Shown here one piece after another: positions 45,701-58,300 of a stretch of 64,000 bases of DNA; the first letter of the stretch is position 1; every line of letters begins with the position of its first letter. The notes under the pieces are model-generated. The model searched no databases, was not told where the DNA came from, and worked only from the letters and a program-made list of their open reading frames with translations. Source of the DNA: Maylandia zebra (Eukaryota; Chordata; Actinopteri; Cichliformes; Cichlidae); assembly GCF_041146795.1 (NCBI RefSeq), contig NC_135177.1, positions 25,672,060 through 25,736,059 of the forward strand. The letters are read 5' to 3'. Made by a program: the position numbers and the translations under genes.

Positions 45701-45878
45701 ATTTTGGGATGGAGGGTTAGGGAAGCACCTGGTCACACTTACACACAAGTTTGAAGGTGCAATATGTCCTATTTTTGGTCCCGGCCTCCATAGCTCGCCC
45801 ATGGCTCTGGTTCCAGGAAAAATAGCTATACACATGTCAACAACCCAAGATAAGGTTGACGTGAAGATGCAAAATTGA
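41812..45878 (+). CDS. TRIM-family E3 ubiquitin ligase, trim35-like
   Basis: Six coding exons: 41812-42225, 43320-43415, 44073-44303, 44411-44433, 44653-44771 and 45307-45878, all GT-AG and in phase, total about 484 residues. The exon sizes 96, 231 and 23 are the hallmark of class IV TRIM genes. The start is the ATG in GAAGCCATGT. Domains: RING 19-56 (CPVC..CTHSFC..CPVC), B-box 96-125 (CNLH..CVDC..HSTH), coiled coil about 139-250, then SLLNVAKHVGGLGFNVWKKM and PRY-SPRY from about 295 (NPNTASPWLSLSSDL, GKHKWDVFVGDNPKWIVGVC). Such proteins are cytoplasmic ubiquitin ligases, with the SPRY domain choosing the target; many serve innate immunity. Order and linker resemble TRIM35, but fish have many TRIM35-like and A33-like paralogues, so no symbol is given. 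The gene looks intact. Confidence 0.92.
42470..42727 (+). mobile_element. tRNA-derived SINE with ATT tail
   Basis: Inside intron 1 of the TRIM gene. A box-like TAGCTCAATAGGTAAAG and a perfect B box GGTTCGAATCC lie about 35 bases apart, a tRNA-type internal RNA polymerase III promoter. The body ends TTTCCCCATGGGGATCAATA with an AAAGTATCC end and about 42 bp of ATT repeat (42686-42727). It looks fairly young and whole. Confidence 0.85.
43044..43200 (+). mobile_element. Degraded tRNA-type SINE
   Basis: Second SINE-like copy in the same intron. It begins GGGCAGCAGTGGCTCTGG, contains TCCTTGAGCAAGATACTGA (the common ACCCTTGAGCAAGGTACC motif) and ends GGCACTATATAAGTA. More diverged than the copy at 42470 and of another subfamily. 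Confidence 0.6.
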
Positions 45879-45958
45879 AAATCAATGATGAAAAACTTTT
45901 AAAAGCAAGAGAAACTCGACAAGCCTTTATCAGTCGATCAGGGGCAACGAGAACATCA

Positions 45959-45964
45959 AATAAA
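45959..45964 (+). promoter_or_regulatory. Candidate polyadenylation signal of the TRIM gene
   Basis: AATAAA about 80 bp after the stop codon. A second AATAAA lies near 46843, so a longer 3'-UTR form is possible. Confidence 0.45.
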
Positions 45965-47434
45965 AGTTTAAAAGATTAAATCTGCCAGTAGATGAAACAT
46001 CAGTTTAAGTATAAAGATGAAAATAATGACACTGACATAATGTTCGAAGCGTGTGATAAAACACAATGTCAGAAACACAATTTAGAGTGAAATGCCTAAA
46101 CTTTAAAACATGCAAACCAGCCTGCAAAAGACAGTCAAGATGAAACGTGTTGACGGCGTGCAGAAGACAGAAACCAAGAAGTGATCAAAGGATGACACTT
46201 TGTGCCGTAGTGCCTTTGCTGAGAGAAACCGAATCCACTGATCTTTTGGCACCTTGCTAGTGACCGACCAAAGGAGGAAAAAGTAAACTGAATTTGGGAT
46301 GTCACGCTATGTTGTATCGAAGATGATCGCCATGATCGAAAGGTTCTTGCTGTGTTAATATTACTGATATGATAGTCTCATAAATAATTAACAGTGACTG
46401 TGACATATGACACCACCAACATAGGTGGTGATATTACAGCTTAATGCGGGCTGCCGTTCAGGCTGTGATTTACAACCACAGTAAGGATGTGGTTATTTAT
46501 ATCAGAGCGATGAAATATCAGCCTGTGGTCCACACACAGACACTCACGCTTTCTGTCTCGTCTCTACTCATAGGTGTATTTTGTTATTTCTTTCTTTTTT
46601 CTTTGTTTTCACCTTGCATTGCATTGATGGAAGATTTCAGGCCGTATTGATTTGTTTATGAGTTCATGGAGTTGCCTTTACTTCACTGCCTTCACTGTTT
46701 GTTTTGCACAACAGTTGTCTGGCCCTCTGCACCTCCCTACCCTCGTGTTTTGAGCGTAGTTAATGTGGCCAAACAGAAACAAAACACATGACGAAAACAA
46801 AGGATTGGACTGAGAGCTTTATTTTTTTTAACCCTTCAATGAAATAAAGGCGATGATGGTGATTAAGTTTGAAACTTCACTGTTATAAAGTCACTTGCTT
46901 CTGGGTTTTAGGGGATGATATTGTAGTTGTTGTTAGCCTTTGATTCATTTGATTTCTGTGAGGAATCAGAAAATTTTCTCAAATATACACTTAAAAAAAT
47001 GCGTTTCAAATGCTTTTGGTGATGCTGATGTTTTGGATTAAAATGCAAAATGAAACTGCTGATTGTTGGGATTGTTGGGATAGTTAAATTGCTATGCTGG
47101 CTGTCATTCACTATACTAAGTTCATGCTTAGCAACACTTTGTGATATAAAATATGCTACTGCAGTGTGTGTAACCTCTAAACATTAACACTTGTGTGTCG
47201 GTCTTCAATTTAAAAACTGTTTCAAATTAAATGTGTGTTGAGTTCTTTTCAAAACGTTTGCAAACAGTATGGGGAACTTTATTCAGCAGGGAGCAGATGA
47301 ATTCAGCAGTGGTGAAAATAATAGTTTAACTTGTTAATTTGCAGAAAATCAATAAGTGCTTACAGATACACAAACAAAAAGCAAGAACATAAGAGGGAGA
47401 ACGAGAATGACCATGGGACAGATGTAGCAGTGTA
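45965..47434. other. TRIM 3' flank and intergenic, no gene seen
   Basis: Likely 3'-UTR in the first part. A short frame at 46444-46650 has no recognisable domain. No RNA gene or repeat is recognised. Confidence 0.45.
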
Positions 47435-48760
47435 GATGCAAGGAGTAGAGGTAGTGATGGGAGATGAGTTTAAATACCTGACATCAACGGTCTGCACAAG
47501 AGCAGTGAAGAGAGTCCAGGATGGAGGATGGTGATGAGTCTGCATACCGGCAGGAAGTTGAGCGGCTGGTACTCTGGTGCAGTCAGCACAATCTGGAGCC
47601 GAACACTCTTAAAACTGTAGAGATGACAGTGGACTTCAGGAGACACCCCTCAACACTGCTCCCCCTTCCCATATCAGACAGCCCGGTGTCGACTGTGGAG
47701 ATCTTCAAGTTCCTGGGTACCACCATCTCCCAGGACCTGAAGTGGGAGACCAACATCAACTCCATCCTCAAAAAGACCCAGCAGAGGATGTACTTCCTGA
47801 GACAACTGGGGAAGTACAGTCTTCCACAGGAGCTGCTGATCCAGTTCTACACTGCGGTCATTGAGTCTGTCCTGTGCTCCTCCATCACAGTCTGGTATGG
47901 TGCAGCCACTAAACAGGACAGGAGCAGACTTCAGCGGACTGTACAGGCAGCAGAGAAGATCATCGGCGCCCGCCTGCCCTCCATCCAGGATCTGTACCTC
48001 TCAAGAACCAGGAAACGGGTAGGGAAAATCATCGCAGACCCCTCACGCCCTGCACACAGACTTTTTGATCTGCTGCCCTCTGGCAGATGGTACAGAAGCC
48101 TGCAGACCAGGACCACCTGACATAGGAACAGTTTCTTTCCCCTCGCCATCTCCCTTCTAAACAGTTGACCTGTCACACTGCTCCCACTGCCAGACTGCAA
48201 CTGCACCTTATGTACATTCTGTAGTATTCATTCCACTTCATTTCATTCCTGTATTTTATGCATATAAGTTTAGATTAGTTATTTATAGTTGGTTTACACA
48301 GCTTTGTGTATGTATGTGTATGCATGTGTAATGTATATATAGACACGTGTGCGTGCGTGTGATTTACATTGCTGTGCTTGAGAGCCTCCATCTACCGGAA
48401 CCAAATTCCTTGTATGTGTCTGCACATATACTTGGCCAATAAACACGATTCTGATTCTGAGATGAGAATCAGGGGTAATTTGTGATGGAAAGAGAAGGTT
48501 CAGAATAAGGTAGTGAGACCTGTGATGTGTTGCTCTGACCAAAAGCACAGGAGGCAGAGCTGAAGATGCCAACATTTACAACTAACCAGAATGGACAAGA
48601 TTAGAAATTAATTTTCGAGAAGAACAGCTAAGGCTGAGCAGTTTGGACAAGTGCAGAGGAGGGATTGTGGATTTATTGGACTAAGGACGTTAAATATGGA
48701 GCTGTCAGGTAGGAGGAAAAGAAGACCACATAGAAGATTAATGGATTTATAGTAAAGGAG
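47435..48760 (+). mobile_element. RTE-type LINE fragment split by another LINE
   Basis: Left part (47435-47520) reads EVVMGDEFKYLTSTV and VKRVQDGGW; right part (48465-48760) resumes with RRVSGVI-like text, then QEAELKMP near 48550, and ends with MELSGRRKRRPHRR and a LMDL-like stretch. In intact relatives KKRVQAGWNGWRRVSGVICD is continuous, so the segment 47521-48462 was inserted into it. Frame-broken in both halves. Confidence 0.75.
47521..48462 (+). mobile_element. 5'-truncated L2/Rex1-group LINE nested in an RTE-type LINE
   Basis: One open frame (47521-48120) covers the C-terminal third of ORF2: DESAYRQEVERLVLWCSQHN, MTVDFRRHPSTLLPLPIS, IFKFLGTTISQDLKWETNIN, LLPSGRWYRSL. It stops at a TGA at 48118, and homologous text then continues briefly (NSFFPLAIS-like near 48130). 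The 3'-UTR ends at 48440-48462 with AATAAACACGATTCTGATTCTGA. The 5' end begins at about codon GDES, with no upstream RT. Truncation like this is the normal outcome of target-primed integration. Confidence 0.8.
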
Positions 48761-49351
48761 GATATGTAAACGGCTAGTGAGACAGGGGTGGGGGAAGATA
48801 CAAGTAGATAATCCACTTTATCCACAAATAAATGACATAAATAATGAACAAAATATTTCATAAACAACCCTCCGTTTGTGGCTTACACAAGATCCAAGTG
48901 TAAAATTTGATTGTCTCCGCTGGGTGGCAGTAGTGGGATGGGTCTTTGTGTTGGTCACCGTTGGTTATTGCTCGCCTGCCAAAAAGCACCAAAACACTGG
49001 CTTCTCACCACAACATGGTCCGCAGGAGTAGCGTCGATGCTTTTAAAACGTGTCGCTGATAGCTGCAAGCAGTTCTCCGAGGTGTACCATCATTTTGTTA
49101 TTACATAATGAAGAATTACTCTCAAGAATGACTGATTCTGTTAGGGTCTGCAGCAACCAACGATTGCGCATCTGGATTTGGCCGAGCCGCTACCACTAGC
49201 TAGCGGACAGGCTAGCAGAGCAGAATGCTGTAGCGCTCTGCAGTGAATCCAATTTAGTATCGACTGGATAGCCAGCTGTCAGTTTGCAGCCCTCACTAGT
49301 TAGCTCGTGCAGTAACTGACGTTTAAAGGCCTGCCGAAAATGTAAACCACC
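48761..49351 (+). promoter_or_regulatory. Upstream region of megf8, probable promoter and 5'-UTR
   Basis: Non-repetitive, higher-GC sequence directly before the megf8 ATG, with several GC-rich hexamers (GCGCATC near 49166, GCCGAGCCGC near 49182). No TATA box was seen at a sensible distance, as expected of a widely expressed gene. The exact transcription start is not visible. Confidence 0.35.
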
Positions 49352-52300
49352 ATGCGAACAAAGAGACGGGAAATGGTAAGTGTTATTTTGAATCCATACC
49401 AACTGATGAGCTCAGATTAACTGTATTCCGTTTGCTACCTTAGCTTAGCTACCCTTTCGTTAGCTTTGTTGTGATAGCCTGCAGAGACCCTTGCTGCTAA
49501 TTGTCGTAGGTTCATCCTTTGGCTAGTTTGTTGTAAGAAACCCAGATAATAAAAGTTAAACTGTGTTGTCTGCTATTCTAATGTAACACTGCAGATGTGG
49601 ATTATCGTCGTTTCACCTTGATGTTTGTGTGGTATGATTTCTGGAGTCGTAATGTTTACGAGCTACTTCCCTGTACACGTTAGCAACATCAGCATAAGAA
49701 TTTTTGCAGTAGCTTTTCTTGAGTCTGGCAATTTGTAGTAATCCTTGTAATCTGATCATTAAGCCTGATTGGTTGTTGCTGCAGGGTGAATGGCATTGCA
49801 GTTGACATATGACTCATAGCGCTTTAAATTGGACCCTTTCAGTGGCATAAGAGTGCTCAACGAGACCTGAGAACAACTAGGGGGGACGAAGATTGCGCTT
49901 TGATGTCCATAAGGCGTTCCCTTGTATCCAGATCGGATCGTTCAGTTGTTATATGTGGTCGATAAACGAACCTTAAGAGACTGGTCTTCATATGTGCTGC
50001 AAATGTTCAACGTTTGTTATTAGGACACCAACCGATTCCCACCTTGCTCTTTCCCTTTCCATCTTTCAGGCAGTGCCAGTGATGGCCTCCCCCCTCCCTG
50101 TCTCCTTCATCCTGGTCGTTCTCCTGTTGGCCAAGTCGCCTTTGTACCAGGCAGGGGACTGCAAGGGCCACAGGCAGGTTTTGAGGGGACCACCTGGCTA
50201 TGTGACAGATGGAGCAGGAAACTACTCTGTCAATGGGAATTGCGAGTGGCTCATCAAAGGTGGAGAAAATGGTTTTTGTCATTATTTTTTGTTGTTTTCT
50301 GTGATTATTCAAAGTGATATTTATCGAATTCTTCATATCTTCCAGCTCCCAACAACAGTCACCGCATTGTCTTGAATTTCACCTTCATGAACACAGAGTG
50401 CACTTATGACTACCTTTTTGTGTATGATGGGGACTCCTACCAAAGCCCCCTGCTAGCCAGTCTGAGTGGCCACACGTTGCCCCAGCCCGTTGAAGCAAAG
50501 TCTGGCAAGGTAACCAAGAAAAGATACCACAGCTGAAAGGCCAGGATGATTCTTGAAACTTCATTAGCATTGAATTCTAACTTAATTTGTGTTCACTCTT
50601 AAACTGTGTTCCAGATGCTGCTTCACCTCTTCAGTGACGCTAATTACAACCTCCTGGGTTTCAATGCAACTTACACCTTCTCTTTGTGCCCTGGAGCGTG
50701 TGGCGGTCATGGTCGTTGTGATTCCTCTACATCAAAGTGCCATTGTCATCAGGGTTGGGGTGGGCCCTCATGTACAACCCCTCTGTGCACTCAAGCTTGT
50801 TCTGTGAACGGCCAGTGTGACAAGGTAAGAGTAGGGATAGGGACGATTAAATGAACACACATAAAAAATATATACTATAGTCGCACAGTAACGCGTTTCT
50901 CAACCTGATTAGGTTATTCATTTGTGTGCCGTGATGAAACTTTTCATATTTGCCTTCATTCATTTATTGATTTTTTTCAGAAAGGAGAGCGTTGTCTGTG
51001 TAAGCCAGGCTTTGTGGGTCAAAACTGCCAGCTTGGTCTCTATAATGACAGCGGTGCAGGGAAGTGGTGGCGTGTGAGTGAAGAAAACCCCTACACACCT
51101 CCCAGGACAGGTTCTGCAGGCGTGTACCTCTCCTCCACAGGAGCCATGTACCTGTTTGGCGGTAAGAGCAACACACAGTTAAATTCCACTGATACAATTT
51201 TTCTGCTTAGAAAAACATTTTTAACACACAAGACAACGGCAAGGTTTTTGACTTTGATTCTTTGGTATATGTTAATAATCATAACTCAACACAATTTGTT
51301 GCTGTGTTACATATTAACCATCAGTGATGTTGATGTCTTTGTTAGAGCTGAATGTCAATGTCTGAGTCATCAGTCTCATATCTCATTATTGGCTTGTTTG
51401 AATTATATTTTGCTTATCTTCTTTGCAGGATTTGATCTGAACAGAGCTCTTGGTGACTTGATCAAATACAATTTTACATCCAACCAATGGGAAAGCAGGT
51501 CTTATGGTCATTCACCTGTAAGTGAACATACACTCAAACATGTGCTGTTTTTCTTTCCTTCTGCTATTGCATTTGCTTTGTCATTCTCTATGCAAACAAG
51601 TGTCCAAGTTACTGTCAGCACTTTACAATAAATTGATCCTCAAAATGTCATGTAGGCAAGAAATGTAGTTTCCTTAATCAGGAGAATGGATTCAAAGATA
51701 TCCATTCCAAGATTTTCTCTCAATGACTTGTCAGGCCCCAACTTATCCTCTGACAACCAGGAACTCAGGAACAACTCTGGAATCAGGATTTCTTTTTAAA
51801 ATAACTTTAAAAGACAATATTAAAACTATAGAGAAGGATTAAAGCCAAAACCTATTACTATTACTTATAACTTATACTAGTTTAACCATTTACTTATGGC
51901 CATTTATTGCAATAGCCTAAATGCAAAATCTTAAAAAACAGAAACATATTACTAGCTAATGCAGGACTATACCAGTCTCACAAAGTTGGTCTCTACAGCT
52001 GTTTAATATCATTTGTAAAATTTTAATACAAATGCTCAATTTTTTCACTCCAACAACTCAGTTAATGCAGTCCATTATTCACACTTTTTAAACATTTTAT
52101 TTTATGCTTCTCTCTGGTTACTGTCCAAACGTACGACCTAATCTCAACATGGCACAGCTGTTTAACCAGTTTCTGACAGTTAGCACCTCTTACACTTATT
52201 TGAAGTGTGGCTGAAGGGCACATGGTAGCTAGTGCTCTGTGATGCAGTCATCCAGTGGCAAAAGACTGGCAGACATGCAGACATCTGCACAGATCCTTAA

Positions 52301-55300
52301 GGTCACCATCTAGTGTTAAAATTTCCATCACTTGAATTTAAGTAGATCCTTGCATACTTGTGGATATCAAAACTTTTAACATGCCTTTCTTGCTTTCATT
52401 TATTTATTTATTTATTTTTGTTCAGTGCTGATTGACCGTATTTATTTAATGCCACTTTGTGGTGATAGAGTATTACATTCTACTGATTGCTTGTTAAAAA
52501 CAAGGTAAATCGATAAAGTCAAGAATATTTGCTTATTTTTTTTGTAAATAATGTTGTAACTGTTTAAGAATTTATTTTTTAATTTATCGAACCTGTTTAT
52601 GACAAATGTGCATTTTTAGTTTTTATAGAAATCAGTTTATTGCAGTGTATACTCTGCTCACTCATTTTTTTTTATATATCCTATTTGTTTGCACATGTAA
52701 ACATAGTCGATGGGAATTCTAGCATTCTCATTTTTTGGTTTAACATCTCAATCGTATTCCTTTCCTTCGTGCTCTCTTTGGCTCTCCTACTCTGTCAGGT
52801 GGCTCGTCATTCCCACACAGCAGTAGAGTATATGGGTAAAATGGTTGTCTTTGGAGGAGAGCTAGCCAACGGCTCCCTGGCCAATGATGTGTGGATGTAC
52901 CGGCCTCTCAATGATGACTGGCAACAGCTTGGCTTTTCCACTTCACGTGGTGCTCCTAAACTGGCTAATCACGCTGCGGCTATAGTAGACAGTTATCTCT
53001 ATGTGTTTGGAGGTGGGTTCGCATGTATACTGTCACGTTGCACTTTGTCTTTTTTTATATCAGCATTTTTAATCCACTAAGAAACGAACAAACCCAAATT
53101 TGTTTCCCAGGTCGTACTGAGGAGGATATGTTTTCCTCGACTCTGTATCGGTTCGGCCTGCATGGCTCTGGACGGTGGGAGACGGTTCAGCCCACAGGTG
53201 GGAAGCCACCTGCCACTGCTGGGCACTCCATGGTCTTCCACGGCCCTTCCAGGACATTACTTGTCTATGGAGGGCACAGGCCTACCACTGCCAGGTGTGT
53301 ACCTTCTCATACATTAGAAGGTAGAGGTTGAGAGGAGAGTGGGAATCTGTCTTTTATGTATAAGACCACATCACACTCACTTAAACATTGATTTCCTAAG
53401 TTTATTAATTATACTATTAGTTTAGTCTATGTTATTTTATCAATCCCTCCTGCTAGTGATGCACTAGCATCACTGACTTTTGCTGACATTTTGTGTAAGC
53501 AACACACAATCTGTTCCCTAGACAGGCTCATTGTCATCAATGTCCACTTGAGCTTTTTAAGTCAGTATTGGACCAATATCTCACCAGTGGATCCCAACAT
53601 AATAAGATATATTTTATCCCAAGATTTAATTCTTTTGTGATAACTTGCTACACAAAGTTAGTTAAGTGCTTCAGAAAAATCCAGGAAGTGGGGACTTTTA
53701 AAAAACGGCATCTTTATAGACAATAGAAATATACATACTGTATATGTTTCTTAGGTTTAGTGTCAGGGTGAACAAAACAGACGTGTTCCATGTGGATCGA
53801 CGATTTTGGACATCCTTCCGTTCGCGTTTCGCAGCAACTGGCCCAAGAGAGCGAGCTTTCCATTCAGCCACTGTCATCGGAAACTACATGGTTGTCTACG
53901 GTGAGTCCTGAGATAATTAGCAGTTTGTTTCGTAATCAGTCCAGCCATGTTTATATTTATCTCTGTTTGTCTTGCAGGAGGAAATGTGCACATTCATTTC
54001 CATGAGGAAAAGTGCTATGATGAGGAAATCTTTTTCTACCATCTGGGTTGTCACCAGTGGGTCTCGGCAAAGGAGAAACTCAGTGAGTATGAAAGTGAAC
54101 AAAACAGCCGACTTCTAGATTGCACCTTCCTTGTTTTATTTATTTTTCTAACACATTATATTTTATTTGGTCTTGAAATGGTTGTGATTAGACAGCCAAA
54201 TAAAGTCCACTTTGTATATGTAGATGAAATAAGCACTAAATGTCTTTATGCTCCACTGTGAGTATATTTGTACAAACCTAAGGGACAATCAGAAGATTTG
54301 GGGCTAAAATCCATTTGAGATCTGAGCAGGTTGCACAAATGCACAAGTTTATTTTCACTTCTCCTTTTTACTTCAACTTTTTTTATTTTCACCATCTTCA
54401 GTTTTTTCCTGAGTGGGTAGCCTTATGCCAGAACTCTGAAATGCGAAGGCACATGCAGTTTTTTCTTGTTGTTTTACATTTGTTTTTTTTATTTAAGGTC
54501 CATTTTAAACACCATCCATCTTAGTGATTGTTACCTCTGCATGTGAAGTGGTCACAGAGCTGTCATATTTTTCCAAGGTGGTGATGCTGTGAGGGGGCGT
54601 TACTCACATGTTGCTGCAGTGATGGAGGGACGAGTGTTGCTGGTTGCTGGAGGTTACAGTGGCATTGCGCGTGGAGACCTTGTGGCTTACAAAGTTCCCC
54701 TTTTTGTCAGTAGCGACCAAGGTGACAGGGTGAGTGAAAGCGCTGTAAACCAATAGTATTTGGAAGACTGTCTGTGGCTGGAAGAATCTCAGTGGTTGAA
54801 AATTATGTTGACTAAGAGCATCTAATGGTAATGAAATTGTTGTGTTTGTTTGTTTCATCATCAGGATGCTGTTTGTGCTGAGGCAGTAGATGAAAATATG
54901 TGCCTGAAGAACCCAGAGTGCAGCTGGTGTGAAGGCCGCTGTCGAGAGTACCAGCCCACTAACCCGGTAACGCTTCTCTCAGACTTTGTGTTAAATTGTA
55001 ACAATGCCTGTTTTTTTTGTTTTTTTTGGGGGGGGGGGATCCATTTCTACGTTTTCAGAAATCTAATCCTTTCCTTTTCAGACTGTTTGTTTAGGTATAG
55101 CTAAAGTGCAAATTCTGTTTTCTGGTCGCAGTGTGGAAGTACTGGTTGCTTGGGCCTTGCTCGCTTCCTGTCTGACTGCCAGTCCTGTCTGGTGTTCAGT
55201 GGCACTCCAGCTTCTCTGGCCCGTGCCCCTGGTGAATTTGGCTGGTGTGTTCAGAATGAGTCCTGCCTACCAGTGTCAGGTGAGTCCCAGGGAGGGAGGA

Positions 55301-58300
55301 ATGAGGGCAGACGAAAAGGGTCAAGACTGGAAAATGATGTTGGGAGTTGACATGGGAGGGACGTAATTGACTCGTGTTTGGTGTGTTTCAGAGGTGAAGT
55401 ACAGTGACTTGGCTATACCCAGCTGAGACTGGACAGGTTCCTCAAACCACAGTTTGACTCGCCTGTCTAGTCACATACTTCTGGTGCAGTGAGGTCATTT
55501 TACTCCTTCAGAACACACGTCAAACAAGACTTACCAATTACATTCATTTCAGTACAGTAGTGCACAGTAGAAAGCTGCTGTAATATGAGATTTAAGAGGC
55601 CCGATGTGTGGGGGTATTTTAGGGGGTTTTTTTGTGCATGTGCTGACCTTTCCCTCTCGGTCTCACAGAGCGAAGTGCGTGCCGTGTGGACCAGATCTCA
55701 GGGGCGTACGGCTGGTGGGGGGAGCGTACCCTTTTCCTAACCTCCCTCCACTCCTGTCGCACCGAGAACTATGTCCCGGGACTGCACCTGCTCACCTTCC
55801 AGCACCCCCGCAACGACTCCCAGCCTGACCAGGTATGGAGTCCAAATGTTTTGACTTTACCAGTTGAGCCTGTAACTGCTTCCCTCTCTGCTTATACTTA
55901 CTCCTCCTTCCTGCCACCAATATTGCATTCGAGCTTGGATATAATGATTCTATTTTTGTTAGTTTTTCTTTGTGCTTTATGCTTTTTAACCTCGTCATGT
56001 CTCTTTTTCTTTTTCTCTGTTTGCTTTGGGTAGAAAGGATATTTTTGTTCAAGTTGTTTGTGAAACTTTGTGGAGCAGTTAGTAGAGAATAGTGCCTCTG
56101 TTGATGTGTTTCCACTTCCATCATCCTCCACTGTCCTCCATCCTCCTCACCCCTCACATTAGGTAACCATCCTCCGCAGCGCCACCATCATGCTTGGCCC
56201 TACCACAGAAATGGACGTAGCCTTACAGTTTAGGGGGTTTGTCCACCCATTGTGGGGCGGGCCTCCACCTGCACCCCCTCCTACAGAGACAGTCTCCATG
56301 TGGGCTCGCATCCAGAGGCTTCACTTTGAGGCTCGAATGGCAACAGGACCCAACTCCAGCCAGATGGTGAGGAGAAGTGCATGTCAGCTGGAATTTCTTT
56401 GTCTCTTTCTTTACAGCATAATTCTTTAGAGGATTATTTGTAGTAGATTTGATAATAAATTAAAATAATTTCAATTTCATATGGCCAAACATTGGAACTG
56501 TTGGAATGCTTAAGAATTGTCGGCGAAAGCCAATATCCTTGTCCCCAGGGCTCAATATTGTTATGAAACACTATTGTTTTATCCATATTTTCTTCATGTC
56601 CATATTTTGTGCATTGTGAACCCATTTGCTGATCAGGAGGTGGTGGGTCACTGGGCAGCTCAGCAGGAAAAGGAGCTGAAGCTCCTGACTCGACCAGATG
56701 GGAGTCGACTTTTCTCTAACCTCACTCGGGGAAACCATTACCTTGTTCAGGCGGAGGGCTACCTGAACAACTCTGGCTCAGGACAAACAAGTGAGATGGC
56801 CTTGATCTGGAACAGAACGTTGCCTGGAGGAAGTGTGAGTTTAACTTTAGCAGCAAAACTAATTTATGCAAAATTCTTTTGTGATTTTTCTTAGATCATG
56901 AAACAAAAGCATAGTTTTAATACCCTTTCCTTTATATCAGAATCAGAATCAGAATACTTTATTGATCCCTGGGGGAAATTATTTTTTGTTACAGTGCTCC
57001 ATTATAAACCAACATTAAGACAAGACAGACAATACACTAACTAAGAATAGTACAATATATACATACATACATAAGTCACTCAAATATCTTGTGATATCTC
57101 CTTCTAGGAGATCTCCTTCCTATTCTCGGAGCCGTACCGCTCAGGTTCCTGCTCAGGGTACATGTCCTGTCTGGCCTGCCTGTCAGACCAGTCTTGTGGC
57201 TGGTGCCCGTCTTTGTCCCGCTGTCTGCTGCGTGACAGCCCAGACCTCGAACCCTGCCCTGAGGGGCTGAACAGTGAAGGGAAGATGGAAGGTCAGCTCC
57301 ATCTGCTGTTAGCACCCCAGCACTGCACCATGTGTGAAGAATACAGAGACTGCTCTGCTTGTACTCAGGTATAACACAGATGCACATAAAAACTGACATT
57401 ATCTGTCATTATTCTGACTTGTATACCATAACTGTATTCTTGACTCATGCTGTGCTAACTTTGATTGTAGGACCCTTATTGTGAGTGGCAGATAAACTCC
57501 AGCAAGAAAGGCGACTACCAGTGCAGTCGGCGAGGAAGAGTAGATGGATCCATACGTGATCCAAGGGGGTGTCCTAAAGTGTGCAACCAGTAAGTTGAAA
57601 AATAATATTCATTTTACATATTTTCGGTCATACAAACATCTCCAGCTCATCTTTTCTACTCTACTTTCACTTTCTTTTACAGGAGAAAGACATGTGGTGA
57701 ATGCCTTTCCAACTCCAGCCAGTGTGCGTGGTGTGAATCTGCTCAAGCCTGCTTCTATTTTGCTGCCTACCTCACAAAGTACCCCTATGGAGAGTGTAGG
57801 GATTGGTATGACAGGTAAGATGAGAACATTGTTAAGATATTTTTGTTTTTTCCTTTTGTTTTATTTATAATCATTATAAATACTATAATAATATAGTCAT
57901 CATGTCTATAATGCTGTAATGACTATAATCATTTTCTTTTTTACATTTTAAATGTAAAGTCATGCTTAACATAATCAAATGACTCATGAATACCTAAGAG
58001 TAAGTAAGTCAGTAAAGTCATCATATTAAATATTTTGTAAGATAAGATAACCGTTATTAGTCCCAGCAGAAAGTGGACAGTGCAAAGTTATATAGCAAAA
58101 ATTAAAAACCCATAGTCATCAGCATTTAAGCGGTTTCCCTGGTTACGCGCTCTCATCTCTTTATTTGTCCAAAGGTTTCTTTGCCTTTTTCTGGGTGTTA
58201 GCAACTGCACAGTTGGACTGGCATTACATAATTGGCTCTGACATTTCAAGACTGTTCCTACTGTATTTTTATCCTGTGAAATGATGAAATGTGTTTGACT

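Noticed and set aside
48294-48462. TATG and GTGTGC-rich region as a regulatory element
   Set aside because: It is the 3'-UTR and tail of the nested LINE.
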